Of a DNA stretch of 64,000 nucleotides, positions 1 through 12,185 are shown piece after piece; within the stretch, counting starts at the first letter, position 1, and each line of letters begins with the position of its first letter. The position numbers and the translations under genes were made by a program. The stretch spans positions 55,958-119,957 of the forward strand of contig JACKBA010000021.1 in assembly GCA_020634815.1 (NCBI GenBank), in the 5' to 3' direction. This DNA comes from Caldilineaceae bacterium (GTDB lineage: Bacteria; Chloroflexota; Anaerolineae; Caldilineales; Caldilineaceae). A model generated the notes under the pieces. It made no database searches, was not told the DNA's origin, and worked only from the letters and a program-made list of their open reading frames with translations.

Positions 1-13
1 ACGCGCGCCAAAA

Positions 14-58
14 TGTCAATTAAAAGGGTGGCCCGGCACAGATAAAATCCTCCGGGCG
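14..58 (-). terminator. possible attenuator/terminator and -35 box downstream of infC
   Basis: On the minus strand just after the infC stop, GCCCGG and CCGGGC can pair across a 15-base loop. CACCCTTTT follows, and then TTGACA at 19..14, which could be a -35 box whose -10 lies beyond the window edge. In many bacteria rpmI and rplT follow infC, so this may separate or re-initiate transcription for them. The downstream genes are not in the window, so this stays a weak call. Confidence 0.3.
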
Positions 59-63
59 GGCGC

Positions 64-603
64 CTACGCGGCCGGCGCCAAAATCATGATCATGCTGTTG
101 CCGTCAAAGGCGGGCATGGACTCGACCGTGGCGACGTCGGCCGTATCATTCGCCACACGTTCCAGCAGGACGCGCGCCACTTCCGGGTGCTGCATCTCGC
201 GGCCGCGGAAGCGAATGCGCACGCGCACCTTGGCCCCTTCCTTGGTAAACTTGCGGATGCGGTTGATGACAACCTGGACATCGTGCTCGTCCGTCTTCGG
301 TCGCAGGCGAAGTTCCTTGACCTCGATCTGCTTCTGCGCCTTGCGCGATTCACGCTCGCGTTTCTGCTTCTCGAACAGGTACTTGCCGTAGTCCATCAGG
401 CGACAGACGGGCGGGTCGGCATTGGGGGCTACCTCGACCAGATCCAGTTCCTTTTCCGTGGCGATTGCCAGGGCGTCGCGGATGCTCAGAATCCCCAGTT
501 GCTCGCCGGACTTGTCGATCACGCGCACCTTTGGCGCGCGAATCTCGGAATTGATTCGGGTCGTGTCTGCCGGACTTCGTCGTGTAAAGTCTTTCCTCGT
601 AAT
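64..603 (-). CDS. infC: Translation initiation factor IF-3 (ATT start)
   Basis: IF-3 binds the 30S subunit, blocks premature 50S joining and checks start-codon and initiator-tRNA pairing. The 179-residue product has the N-domain beginning at INSEIRAPKVRVID, the linker with EKQKRERE, and the C-domain with VKELRLRP and the basic FRGREMQHPE segment. It is about as long as E. coli IF-3. The start is placed at an ATT codon (603..601) because AAGGAG (616..611) lies 7 bases before it and IF-3 homology starts shortly after. A reading frame 20 codons longer has an ATG at 663, but that extension has no SD of its own and no IF-3 similarity. In E. coli the AUU start of infC is the basis of autoregulation. 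It lies downstream of thrS, as in many bacteria, but has its own promoter. Confidence 0.95.
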   Translation of the reverse strand: MTRKDFTRRSPADTTRINSEIRAPKVRVIDKSGEQLGILSIRDALAIATEKELDLVEVAPNADPPVCRLMDYGKYLFEKQKRERESRKAQKQIEVKELRLRPKTDEHDVQVVINRIRKFTKEGAKVRVRIRFRGREMQHPEVARVLLERVANDTADVATVESMPAFDGNSMIMILAPAA

Positions 604-706
604 ACGAACGCTCCTTATGGGTAGAAGATATTTGGGAAGACGCGCTGATTCACTGGGTCGCAAGCGGTGTAAATAGGGCGCGCCATTCCACTACAACTGG
701 TAGCGG

Positions 707-735
707 AGTATAACACTCTGCCTCTGGTGCGTCAA
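707..735 (-). promoter_or_regulatory. sigma-70-type promoter for infC
   Basis: On the minus strand TTGACG (735..730) and TATACT (712..707) are separated by exactly 17 bases. The expected start near 700 gives a leader of roughly 95 bases before the ATT start of infC. This lets infC be expressed independently of the T-box-controlled thrS transcript. Confidence 0.75.
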
Positions 736-870
736 GTGGAAGGCGAAATTTTTCAGGAGGAGATCGGCGCGTCTTGGACCGGCTTGGCCGGGGATCTGTG
801 GCAGCCGGCGCGCACGGGCGGGAATCGACCGCCCGCTGCGCAGCAAACGGCCGATTCCTACCGAGAAACT

Positions 871-2697
<1,827 letters not shown>

Positions 2698-2742
2698 CTT
2701 GATCTTCCTCACTTCTCATAACGCTGGTTTCCCCAGCAATTG

Positions 2743-3882
<1,140 letters not shown>

Positions 3883-3895
3883 GGCTATGCTCGTG

Positions 3896-4140
3896 AATAA
3901 AAAACAGCCTCGCCCATATGGGACGAAGCTGTCGCTCGCGGTTCCACCCATTTTGCCTGGGCTTGCACCCAGACCACTCGTGGCGCCGATAACGGGGCGA
4001 TCCGGAAGAGCATACTTGCCTTGGCTTTCTGCTGTTCACTCTCAGGGGGTCTTCTGAGGGATTCCTTGCGGTGACTTTCAGCCGGTGGTCGCCGCTCTCT
4101 GGCAGGGAATGTATCCTTGGAAGCTGTCCTGATCGACGCT
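3896..4140 (-). promoter_or_regulatory. T-box riboswitch, threonine specifier (ACC)
   Basis: On the minus strand the T-box bulge motif GGGTGGAACCGCG is at about 3948..3936. It is followed by a terminator hairpin, ACAGC...GCTGT around TTCGTCCC-ATAT-GGGCGAG (about 3932..3905), and six Ts. Stem I can be folded from TCAGG (4132..4128) with CCTGA (about 4046..4042) and ATTCC with GGAAT, with a distal AGAGAGCGGCGACC...GTCACCGC arm. In the specifier loop GAAG is followed by ACC at 4050..4048, the same spacing as GAAA-GGC in the Bacillus glyQS leader. ACC is a threonine codon, which fits the thrS gene downstream. Uncharged tRNA-Thr is expected to stabilise the antiterminator and allow transcription of the peptidase and thrS. 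Confidence 0.9.
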
Positions 4141-4150
4141 TTGATTGTGA

Positions 4151-4227
<77 letters not shown>

Positions 4228-4237
4228 GACGTTGCAA

Positions 4238-4265
4238 AGTATATCACGCTGCCCAGGCGCCGCAA
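4238..4265 (-). promoter_or_regulatory. promoter for tRNA-Val and the T-box operon
   Basis: TTGCGG (4265..4260), a 16-base spacer and TATACT (4243..4238) on the minus strand place the start about 6 bases before the tRNA. No second promoter fits between the tRNA and the T-box, so the transcript probably continues into the peptidase-thrS operon. Confidence 0.6.
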
Positions 4266-4298
4266 AATTCCCGCCCTGCGCAATGCGATGCAGCCGGC

Positions 4299-5033
4299 TC
4301 AATTGGGGAAGACGTACCCCGTGGGACCGCCGTTCATGGCACGCACCTCTTCGCCTGTGTCAATCATGAACTCCATCAGGCGTGACTCGCGCGAAAGCAG
4401 CCGGCTCTCCAGGGCCAGTATCTCCGGCACGCCGGGTGCTTCGAGAAGCTGCTGCTTTTCCGTCGCATTGACCTGCATCGAAATAGCGACAAGGAAGGCG
4501 AGGGTCAGCGGGTCTTCCGGCAGGCGGTTGAGTTGCAGGTTCGTCTTGCTCGCCTTGGAGAGCAGTTCGACATACTCGATGACCTGCGGCCGCACACGCT
4601 CACTCAATTCAGCCGCCCGGCGTGTCGCGCCATTGGGGACGGGGAACTGGCTCACGGTTGCCGTCAGGTAGCTGCGGTCATGGTGCAACTCGAGGATGCG
4701 GAAACGCTGCGTCCCGACGGTCGTGATGTTCATGCGGCCATCTTCCATCCGCTCGGAGCGCACGATGCGCGCTGCGGTGCCGACCAGGAACGGTCGCGCG
4801 GATGCGCCGACTTCCTGGCCCTCGTCGATCAATGTCACGCCAAACGGTATCTTATCTTCGAGACAGCGTCCGATCATTTCGCGATAGCGCATCTCGAAGA
4901 TATGCAGCGGGAGCACCATGCCCGGGAAGAGCACGACGTTTTTTAGCGGGAAGATTGGCATTTCCATGGTGCGGTTCCGACGCGCCTCAGTGCTGGAATC
5001 GACCACCAAAGCGGCCGGTAGTTTCCTGTTCAT
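4299..5033 (-). CDS. Lon N-terminal (substrate-binding) domain protein
   Basis: A 244-residue stand-alone LON substrate-binding domain protein without the AAA+ or protease parts. The family signature MPIFPLKNVVLFPGMVLPLH begins near residue 24, followed by IFEMRYREMI and the conserved GTAARI and GTQRFRI strands, then a helical C-terminal half. Stand-alone members are widespread, and their biochemical role is poorly defined; adaptor or substrate-binding roles are proposed. It lies 11 bases after truD on the same strand, so the two are likely co-transcribed. An internal ATG at 4967 is an alternative start, because the first 22 residues show no family similarity. Confidence 0.85.
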   Translation of the reverse strand: MNRKLPAALVVDSSTEARRNRTMEMPIFPLKNVVLFPGMVLPLHIFEMRYREMIGRCLEDKIPFGVTLIDEGQEVGASARPFLVGTAARIVRSERMEDGRMNITTVGTQRFRILELHHDRSYLTATVSQFPVPNGATRRAAELSERVRPQVIEYVELLSKASKTNLQLNRLPEDPLTLAFLVAISMQVNATEKQQLLEAPGVPEILALESRLLSRESRLMEFMIDTGEEVRAMNGGPTGYVFPN

Positions 5034-5044
5034 CTTGCTTCAAC

Positions 5045-6145
5045 TCACTCATTGTCTTCATCGACAACCGACAAATTTTCGTCATCGACCTTCATCAACT
5101 CACGCATGACGACGGTAGCAAAAGCCCCCTTCGTCAACATGAACGTAGCAACCAACGAATCGCCGTCCAGCGCCACCGACAGATCCGGCACCAGGAGGCG
5201 GCCCATGCGTCGCGTGCCTTCGACACGGGCGCGAGCCAACTCCTCCATGCTGACCGGCGACGCTGCCAGCACGCTTACTTCCAGTTCTCCAGCTTCGCCT
5301 TGCGCGGCCCACATCTTGGGGCCGTAGAGCGGCGCCGTAAAGCTGATTTCCTGTGCCGCATAGCGCGGCGTCTCGGCATCGAGATCGCTCACGTCGAACA
5401 TGCCGCCCGTAGCGTACTTCTTGGCCACATCACCCGCCAGCAGGCGGTCAAAGGCGCCGATCTCGAGCCGGCGGACCAGGTAGCGATTGCACAGGTAACT
5501 CTGGTAGCTCGATATCAGAAAGCGGCGCAGCCACTTGTCCATCTTCTGCCGCTCGCCGGTCAGCAACTCATGGCCGCGGCGCACGTTCGAGCCGTTGTTG
5601 CCCATGCGCTGTGCGCCAAAGTAATTCGGCAGCCCGCGTTTCACGATCTCTGCACTGACTGCCTGTGCCCGCGCCAGCGCTTCTTCCGGCGGCACGGCCA
5701 ACTGAGTGACGCGAATTTGAAAGCGGTTGCCGAGCAGATGGCCGATTCGCAGCTTGTTGCGGTGAAACTGCGCCCAGTTCACGGTGACAGGCAACTCTGC
5801 TGCAATCCGTTCGCTTGCCTCTGCGGCAAACTCGGCCGGCCGATAGCCCACACTCAGGCTGAAGGTCTGCGTCGTCTGCGCATATTTGTCCTTCAGCCCG
5901 GCAAAGCCCACACTCTCGCGCTCCAGGCCGAAGAGCTTTGCCAGCCGGACCTGAACATCCTTGGTCGTGAGCCCCGACTTTGTAAGGTTCACGTACAAGT
6001 GCTGACCATCACCGGCCGCGCCGTACAGACCAACCTCTTCGACGATGAAGTCTTCCGCGGTGGCACGTAACGTACCACCGACGCCCGGCAGCGAAGCCGT
6101 CAGATAGGGCAGTGAGAGATCAAAATCCACGTCTGCATTGTGCAT
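5045..6145 (-). CDS. truD: tRNA pseudouridine(13) synthase TruD
   Basis: TruD converts U13 of certain tRNAs to pseudouridine. The 366-residue product contains the family catalytic motif GLKDKYAQTTQ (Asp is the nucleophile), an early FIVEEV segment, and the conserved NYFGAQRMG(N) stretch, with the TRUD insertion domain in the second half. The length is close to E. coli TruD (349). The start at 6145 (MHNADVDF) was preferred over a longer frame from 6229, because the added residues look random and the family normally begins shortly before the LPYLTA/GG segment. No strong SD is visible. It is followed closely by the Lon-domain gene. Confidence 0.93.
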   Translation of the reverse strand: MHNADVDFDLSLPYLTASLPGVGGTLRATAEDFIVEEVGLYGAAGDGQHLYVNLTKSGLTTKDVQVRLAKLFGLERESVGFAGLKDKYAQTTQTFSLSVGYRPAEFAAEASERIAAELPVTVNWAQFHRNKLRIGHLLGNRFQIRVTQLAVPPEEALARAQAVSAEIVKRGLPNYFGAQRMGNNGSNVRRGHELLTGERQKMDKWLRRFLISSYQSYLCNRYLVRRLEIGAFDRLLAGDVAKKYATGGMFDVSDLDAETPRYAAQEISFTAPLYGPKMWAAQGEAGELEVSVLAASPVSMEELARARVEGTRRMGRLLVPDLSVALDGDSLVATFMLTKGAFATVVMRELMKVDDENLSVVDEDNE

Positions 6146-6277
6146 CTTGAATGAAACTTTCGCAGGAAGGCAGGTTCCAAAGCTGGGCGCGGACCGGCCC
6201 AGGTATCCGAAACCTTGCGGAGAATTCAACTGTGCGCTGAAGAAACGAGGCGACCGGCAGGCAGGCGCTGCCAGGCG

Positions 6278-6928
6278 TTACTTGGCGTTGGCAAAGGCCA
6301 TGTGATAGCAGAAGGGCGAACCCGTCTTGGCCACAAAAAAGAAGCCTGCTTCCTCTGCCCAGCGCCGCACGCTGCCCGCCAGCACGTAGGCCGGATTGAG
6401 CAACTCCTCGCTGATGCCGAGGCGCGCGCCACCTTTGAGCACGCGCCGCAGCTCGGAGAGGGCGGCCGGTTTGTCGGGGATCTCGCCGATGGTGGAGACG
6501 AGGATGGCAAGGTCGACCGAATCGTCGGGCAGGGGCAACTCGTAGGCGCCGGCATGGTGCAGCGTGATGCGGCTGCTGATGCCTTCAGCGTGCGCGCCGC
6601 GCTCGGTCGCTGTCAGCATCGCGCGCTGTGCGTCGACGGCAAGTACACGCCCGCGCTCGCCGACCATGTGCGCGGCCGGTCGCGTGAAGAGACCGGTGCC
6701 GCAGCCCAGGTCGAGCACCGTCATGTCGGCGCTAATGCCGTACATGCCCAGCACCTCGGCCGGATCCAGGTACTGGAGGCGCATGGGGTGCTCGAGCAGG
6801 GCGGCGAATTGGTGCGGCATGGGGTGTGGCTGCACATTCTGCGCCGCACGCAGCGAGACTTGAAAGCCGGCAACCGTGCCGACGCCCGTCATTGCCATGT
6901 TGGCGAACAGATCGATGATTCCTGCCAC
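6278..6928 (-). CDS. Class I SAM-dependent methyltransferase
   Basis: A 216-residue Rossmann-fold methyltransferase with motif I VLDLGCGTGLFTRP, acidic motif II (VLAVDAQ), a post-I segment and the motif IV/V region LPDDSVDLAILVSTIGEI followed by LRRVLKGG. It is of the UbiE/arsenite-methyltransferase-like type. No cysteine pattern typical of ArsM is seen, so the substrate is unknown. An N-terminal hydrophobic stretch (about residues 2-22) may lie along the membrane. The GTG at 6928 was chosen because GGGGAAA precedes it at a good distance and it lies just after the ArsA-like gene stop; an upstream GTG at 6949 is possible. It is co-directional with and 25 bases after arsA-like, which suggests one transcript. 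Confidence 0.82.
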   Translation of the reverse strand: MAGIIDLFANMAMTGVGTVAGFQVSLRAAQNVQPHPMPHQFAALLEHPMRLQYLDPAEVLGMYGISADMTVLDLGCGTGLFTRPAAHMVGERGRVLAVDAQRAMLTATERGAHAEGISSRITLHHAGAYELPLPDDSVDLAILVSTIGEIPDKPAALSELRRVLKGGARLGISEELLNPAYVLAGSVRRWAEEAGFFFVAKTGSPFCYHMAFANAK

Positions 6929-6953
6929 AGCGATTTCCCCTATCTCTACAGGC

Positions 6954-8171
6954 CTACCCGGCGCGCTGCGCCTCGGCCGGCGCCGGCGGGAAGCGAATCT
7001 TGAGAATTCCGTTGGCAAAGGTAGCGCCGCTTGCGTCGCGCTGCGACAAGACCGACGGCAGCAGCATCTCGCGCTTGAAATTGCCGATGTTCACGAATAG
7101 CTCGTCGCCGCGCTTGGTCAGCTTGACCTTCTCCAGTTCGACCTGCGGCAGCGGCAGTTGCAAAACGAAGTCCTCGCCTTCTTCCTCGATCGACTGCATC
7201 TGGCCGCGGAAGAACAACTGGCTCGGATCGTGGTCGACGAACAGGTCGGTCGCCAGCGCGCGCAGCCGCTCGACGCCCACCATCTCCTGATCATACCACC
7301 GCGATTGCAGGATCGGCAGCGGGTAGAAGTCGCGCTCGATCTCGCCAAGGTAGCGCGCCTGGATCTGCTGCAGGTGGAAGAGATAGGCATCCTGGCTTGG
7401 CTCTGCCACCCAGGAATTGCCGGCGCCGTCGCTGGTCACGCCCGGCAGGATGCGATTGACGATGGCCGCGTCCACCGGGTAGCCAAAAAGCGACAGGTAG
7501 GTGACGGCGCGCGCCCCTTCCTTGATGACCATCTTCTCCGGATTCAGCACGATGCGGTAGCTGGTCAATTCGGGATTGGTGAGGACGGTCTGCAATTCCT
7601 TGACACCCGCCACCAGGTTGTTGAGCCCGGTAAAGAGATCCTTGTCCGGCACGATGCGGTTGAGCAGCCCGCTGGCGATCTTGAGCGTCGTGTCGCCCCA
7701 GCCGCGCAGGCGGCCCACGTACCACTGGAAGCTCTCCGGCATGGTGAGCAGGCGCATGGTCTCGCCGGTCGGCGCAGCATCGACCACAACGCAGTCGTAA
7801 TGGCCTTCCTTGGCCTGCTTGTTGATGTGAAGCAGGCTCACCACTTCCTCCATACCGGGGATGATGGCCATCTCTTCGGCGACGGCCTTGTTCATGCCCT
7901 GTTTGCGCAGCACGTTGCCGAGGTAGCCCTGCATCTCGCCCCAGTGCTCGCGCACTTCTTCGACGACGTTGATCTCCTGGGCGAAGAGGTTCGGCGTAAC
8001 CTGTACCGGCTGCGCGCTCAGGGTGATATCGAGGCTGTCGGCCAGGCTATGGGCGATGTCCGTGCTGACGACCAGGGTTCGATAGCCGAGATCGGCGCAG
8101 CGGATGGCGGATGCGGCAGCGGTCGTCGTTTTGCCGACGCCACCCTTGCCGAGGTAAAGAATGATTCGCAT
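6954..8171 (-). CDS. ArsA/Get3-family ATPase with C-terminal HSP20-like domain
   Basis: A 405-residue P-loop ATPase of the ArsA/GET3 group. The deviant Walker A LGKGGVGKTTTAAA is at residues 7-20, the switch I segment STDIAHSLADSLD follows at about 36-48, and VVDAAPTGETMRLL is the switch II/Walker B region. The last 80 or so residues (VKLTKRGDELFVNIGNFKR onward) match the alpha-crystallin-like domain found at the C-terminus of many phototroph and Chloroflexota ArsA homologs. No paired arsenite-binding cysteines are seen, so arsenite transport is unlikely. A role in handling hydrophobic tails, as for Get3, is more plausible. The gene just upstream encodes a protein with a single C-terminal membrane helix. 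Confidence 0.88.
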   Translation of the reverse strand: MRIILYLGKGGVGKTTTAAASAIRCADLGYRTLVVSTDIAHSLADSLDITLSAQPVQVTPNLFAQEINVVEEVREHWGEMQGYLGNVLRKQGMNKAVAEEMAIIPGMEEVVSLLHINKQAKEGHYDCVVVDAAPTGETMRLLTMPESFQWYVGRLRGWGDTTLKIASGLLNRIVPDKDLFTGLNNLVAGVKELQTVLTNPELTSYRIVLNPEKMVIKEGARAVTYLSLFGYPVDAAIVNRILPGVTSDGAGNSWVAEPSQDAYLFHLQQIQARYLGEIERDFYPLPILQSRWYDQEMVGVERLRALATDLFVDHDPSQLFFRGQMQSIEEEGEDFVLQLPLPQVELEKVKLTKRGDELFVNIGNFKREMLLPSVLSQRDASGATFANGILKIRFPPAPAEAQRAG

Positions 8172-8253
8172 AGTCCGTAATTTGTCTCCAAAGTGCCCGG
8201 CGCCATGTCACGCAGGCTTTTCGGGCATGAACGCCGGTTTGCGCCGGCTCCGT

Positions 8254-8931
8254 CTACGCTCGACCTCGCCGGCCGAGCAGGCTGATGAGCAGGAGAATGC
8301 CAAGCGCCGTCGCACCAAGCGCGGCCACGGCTGCGGCACGGCTCAGGCCAAACCAGCCGCGGATTCGCCACCAGATTGCCGGGACCCTGGTCCAGTAGGT
8401 CCAGCGCAGCGGCCAGCGCGTGCCGGTCTGGATGACGTACTTGCCCATGTGGTTGTGCGGGCTCCACACGACCAGATAGACGCGCCCGCCAACCAGCGTG
8501 CGGGTGTCGATTGTCGGCCCTGGGTAATAGTGGGCGCGGGTCAATGCGTCCTTGACGGGCGAGACGAGTTCGGTGGGCGGCGGCGCGACGACGGCGCTGA
8601 AGCCTGCCGGCAATGTGAAGGGCAGCTTCTGGATGTCGGCCTTGTAGGGCAAGCTCTGTGCGACCACGGCAAAGGCCGGCACCACCGACCCGCCCAGCGG
8701 CAGCACGGGCACGAGCATCTGCATGCGGATGCGGTCACCAGCGCGGCATTCGGCCGAATAGACATGAACCTGTCCCGGCTGGCCGAGCCGGTTGAAGATC
8801 AGCCGTTTCTGCTGGAAGCCGGGCAGGCGCAGGCTCGTCTGCAACGTGGCGCCGGGCAGACCCGGAAACACCGGATCGCTGCCGGCCAGGTCGCTTCCGG
8901 TTCGCGCGGGTTGGCTGCGTGCAATGGTCAT
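8254..8931 (-). CDS. Hypothetical tail-anchored membrane protein
   Basis: A 225-residue protein of unknown family. Most of it looks like a soluble beta-rich domain (LRLPGFQQKRLIFNRLG, VHVYSAECRAGDRIRMQMLVPVL). There is no signal peptide, and a single hydrophobic helix at the extreme C-terminus (VAALGATALGILLLISLLG) is followed by a short basic RRGRA tail. This is the layout of a tail-anchored protein. The ATG at 8931 is taken as start; a longer frame to 9165 adds low-quality sequence. It sits 82 bases before the ArsA/Get3-like gene on the same strand, so it may be a client or partner of that ATPase. Function not recognised. Confidence 0.7.
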   Translation of the reverse strand: MTIARSQPARTGSDLAGSDPVFPGLPGATLQTSLRLPGFQQKRLIFNRLGQPGQVHVYSAECRAGDRIRMQMLVPVLPLGGSVVPAFAVVAQSLPYKADIQKLPFTLPAGFSAVVAPPPTELVSPVKDALTRAHYYPGPTIDTRTLVGGRVYLVVWSPHNHMGKYVIQTGTRWPLRWTYWTRVPAIWWRIRGWFGLSRAAAVAALGATALGILLLISLLGRRGRA

Positions 8932-9182
8932 GTGAATCGTACAGTCCGTCTTATCTTGCCGAGGGCTTGCCAGATCGATCGCTTTGCGCCCTCGAAAAAG
9001 TCTAGCATCGCCCCTTGAACGCGTCAATTTCTCCGGCTCTGGCACTCCTTTATCGGTGAGCAGTACGTGCCGGCGGCCCAAATGTTTCCGGCCCGGACGA
9101 TTTGTCTCCAGCGCATCCAGGCGCAGCTCATGATCCCTGACGGTTTGGCCCGATCTGTAAGGCATATGTCAGAGCGACGGTC

Positions 9183-9211
9183 TTGACCGCGGCATATCCA
9201 TGGTTTACCAT
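9183..9211 (+). promoter_or_regulatory. promoter of the GT2 gene; leaderless layout
   Basis: TTGACC (9183-9188), a 17-base spacer and TACCAT (9206-9211). The predicted start falls at about 9218, directly at the ATG (9219), so the mRNA may have no 5' leader. No SD sequence is seen before the ATG. Confidence 0.55.
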
Positions 9212-9218
9212 AGCAACC

Positions 9219-10241
<1,023 letters not shown>

Positions 10242-10279
10242 CCTCCGCGCGTCAGGGAGGACGTGGTATCATACGGCGC

Positions 10280-12067
10280 ATGATTGAACGAGTGCGCCGG
10301 CTACTGTCGCCGGACCTGATGGCGAGATTCATTGCCGTCCCTTCACAATTTGATCGGCGCGAACAGCATCTCGTGGTCATGTCCATCGTTGTGGGCGCGG
10401 TCGTGTGGAGCGCCGTCTATCTGCTCAAGCTCTCCGTCCACTGGCTGTCGGAACACATCCTGGAGATCGTCGAACAGACTCCGTTTCACTTGCTCATCTT
10501 CGTGCCGCTCGTGGCCGGAAGCCTGATCGTCGCGGCGCTGGCGGCATGGCGCGCTAGCTTCGTCTACTATCGGGATAAAGACAACCACCTGCACGCGCTC
10601 AATGACGTCGAGGGCGACGGGCTGGAACGAACCATCGGGCTCTACTACACATCCGAGCCGGCGCTGGATCGCGCGTTGCTGGGCACGCAGGGCGTGCGAG
10701 CCCGCTGGGAGATGCCGACCTTCAGCCTGGCGTTCCGCAAGTTCCTAGCGACGCTGGTGACGCTCGGCGGCGGCGGTTCCGGTGGGTTGGAGGCCAGCGT
10801 CACCCTCATTGGCGAGAGCCTGGCCGTCGGTCTCTTCAAGCCGCGCCCGCGCATGATTCCGCACAATCTCTGGGCCTTGCGCCTCTGGCGCTGGTGGCGC
10901 ACGCTCGATCCGGATGAACTCCAGACCGCACAATTGAGCGGCGTGGCCGCAGCCGTGTCGACGCTGCTCGGCGCCCCGCTGGCTGGCGCGTTCTTTGCCA
11001 TCGAGGTCATGTACCGGCGGCGCCCGGTGATCGAGAAGCTCATCTACGCGCTGGTTGCATCGCTCACGGCCTTCTTTCTTGGCCATTTTGCGTCGCCCAC
11101 CAATACCAAGTTCGTCACCGTCAGCGGGCTGCTGCCGCCGCCGCTCAACTGGCGCTACTACCTGATTCTCGTCGTGCTGGCAATCAGCGTGGCCTTTGTC
11201 GACATCTATCTGCGCAAGGTGCGCGGCGGCCTCTCGGCCTTTTTCCATGAACGCTTTGCCGAGCCCTGGCAGCGTCACGTCGTCGGCGCGGTCATGACCG
11301 GCGTCATTGGGCTGACGGCCGCCTTGCTCACCGGCGAGTCGCTCGACCTGGTCCTCGGCACCAGCGACCGCGTGATTGCCGCCGCACTTACCGGCCAGTT
11401 GACCATCTGGATCGCGGCCGTCGCCCTGGTCGGGAAATTGCTGGCCACCATGAGTACCATCGCGTCGGGCGGCTCGGCGGGGATGCTCGTGCCCTCCATG
11501 TATCTGGGCAGCATGGCCGGCGTCATCGTTGCACGCACGTTCGGCTATGCGGAACCCTTGCTGGTGATCCCCTCGATCACGGCCAGCCTCGTGTCGCTCA
11601 TCAACGTGCCGCTCACCGCAATCATGCTCACGGTGGAACTCTTCGGCGCCAGCTATCTGCTGCCGGCACTGGTCGTCCTGCTCGTGACGCTGCTGCTCTC
11701 GCACCCGACCAGCGTCTACCGCACGCAGCGCGATCAGGATGAGAGCCGCGAGATCCTGCCGGGCTATGGCGTGCGTCGCATCAACTTGCCGCCGGCCTGG
11801 GAAGGCAAGACGTTGCGCGACCTGGCGCTGCGCGATCGCTACGATGTCAACGTGATTGGCTATGTGGAGAACCGCGCGCAGGGGGCTCAGGTAACGCCCT
11901 ACGTGCCGGCAATCAGGCCGCTACGCACCGGCGACCGTCTCATTGTGCTGGGGAAGAATAGTGCGATCGGCGCTCTTCTGGCCGATCTGAATAACATGGA
12001 AGCCGGCAAGACGTCGGGACAGCAGACGGCGGCAAAGACCAACGATCTCCCTGGCGGCGCCGACTGA
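10280..12067 (+). CDS. CLC-family chloride channel/antiporter with TrkA-C domain
   Basis: A 595-residue CLC protein with about ten or more membrane helices. The selectivity regions are recognisable: GGGGSGGLEASVTLIGE contains the external gating glutamate position, GMLVPSMY corresponds to GxFxP, and AGAFFAIEVMYRR carries a glutamate at the position of the proton-pathway residue of exchangers. Residues of about 485-575 form a TrkA-C/RCK-C-like regulatory domain (RRINLPPAWEGKTLRDL, RPLRTGDRLIVLG) in place of the CBS pair usual in large CLCs. Both glutamates suggest H+/Cl- exchange rather than a passive channel, but this is inference. It follows the glycosyltransferase gene and converges on the SARP gene. 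Confidence 0.92.
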   Translation: MIERVRRLLSPDLMARFIAVPSQFDRREQHLVVMSIVVGAVVWSAVYLLKLSVHWLSEHILEIVEQTPFHLLIFVPLVAGSLIVAALAAWRASFVYYRDKDNHLHALNDVEGDGLERTIGLYYTSEPALDRALLGTQGVRARWEMPTFSLAFRKFLATLVTLGGGGSGGLEASVTLIGESLAVGLFKPRPRMIPHNLWALRLWRWWRTLDPDELQTAQLSGVAAAVSTLLGAPLAGAFFAIEVMYRRRPVIEKLIYALVASLTAFFLGHFASPTNTKFVTVSGLLPPPLNWRYYLILVVLAISVAFVDIYLRKVRGGLSAFFHERFAEPWQRHVVGAVMTGVIGLTAALLTGESLDLVLGTSDRVIAAALTGQLTIWIAAVALVGKLLATMSTIASGGSAGMLVPSMYLGSMAGVIVARTFGYAEPLLVIPSITASLVSLINVPLTAIMLTVELFGASYLLPALVVLLVTLLLSHPTSVYRTQRDQDESREILPGYGVRRINLPPAWEGKTLRDLALRDRYDVNVIGYVENRAQGAQVTPYVPAIRPLRTGDRLIVLGKNSAIGALLADLNNMEAGKTSGQQTAAKTNDLPGGAD

Positions 12068-12121
12068 ACTACGCTCCCGAAGCGCCGGACCCGCCAAATC
12101 CAAGCGTTCACAACTCCGACC

Positions 12122-12175
12122 GTAGTGGCGACTTCAGTCGCTGCCGCTCTCCGGAATGGCTGAAGCCACCCCTAC
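12122..12175 (+). repeat. imperfect palindromic repeat between convergent genes
   Basis: GTAGTGGCGACTTCAG (12122-12137) and CTGAAGCCACCCCTAC (12160-12175) pair at 13 of 16 positions around a 22-base loop. It lies between the convergent CLC and SARP genes and has no T-run. It looks like a member of a dispersed REP-like family and may act as a bidirectional transcript stabiliser. Confidence 0.6.
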
Positions 12176-12185
12176 AAGTGGCGGA

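Noticed and set aside
3883..3951. N-terminal extension of the M20 peptidase through the T-box
   Set aside because: The extra residues are the translated T-box and terminator sequence, not protein.
6278..6928. Methyltransferase as arsenite methylase because it is next to an ArsA homolog
   Set aside because: The cysteine pattern of ArsM is missing, and the ArsA homolog lacks arsenite-binding cysteines.
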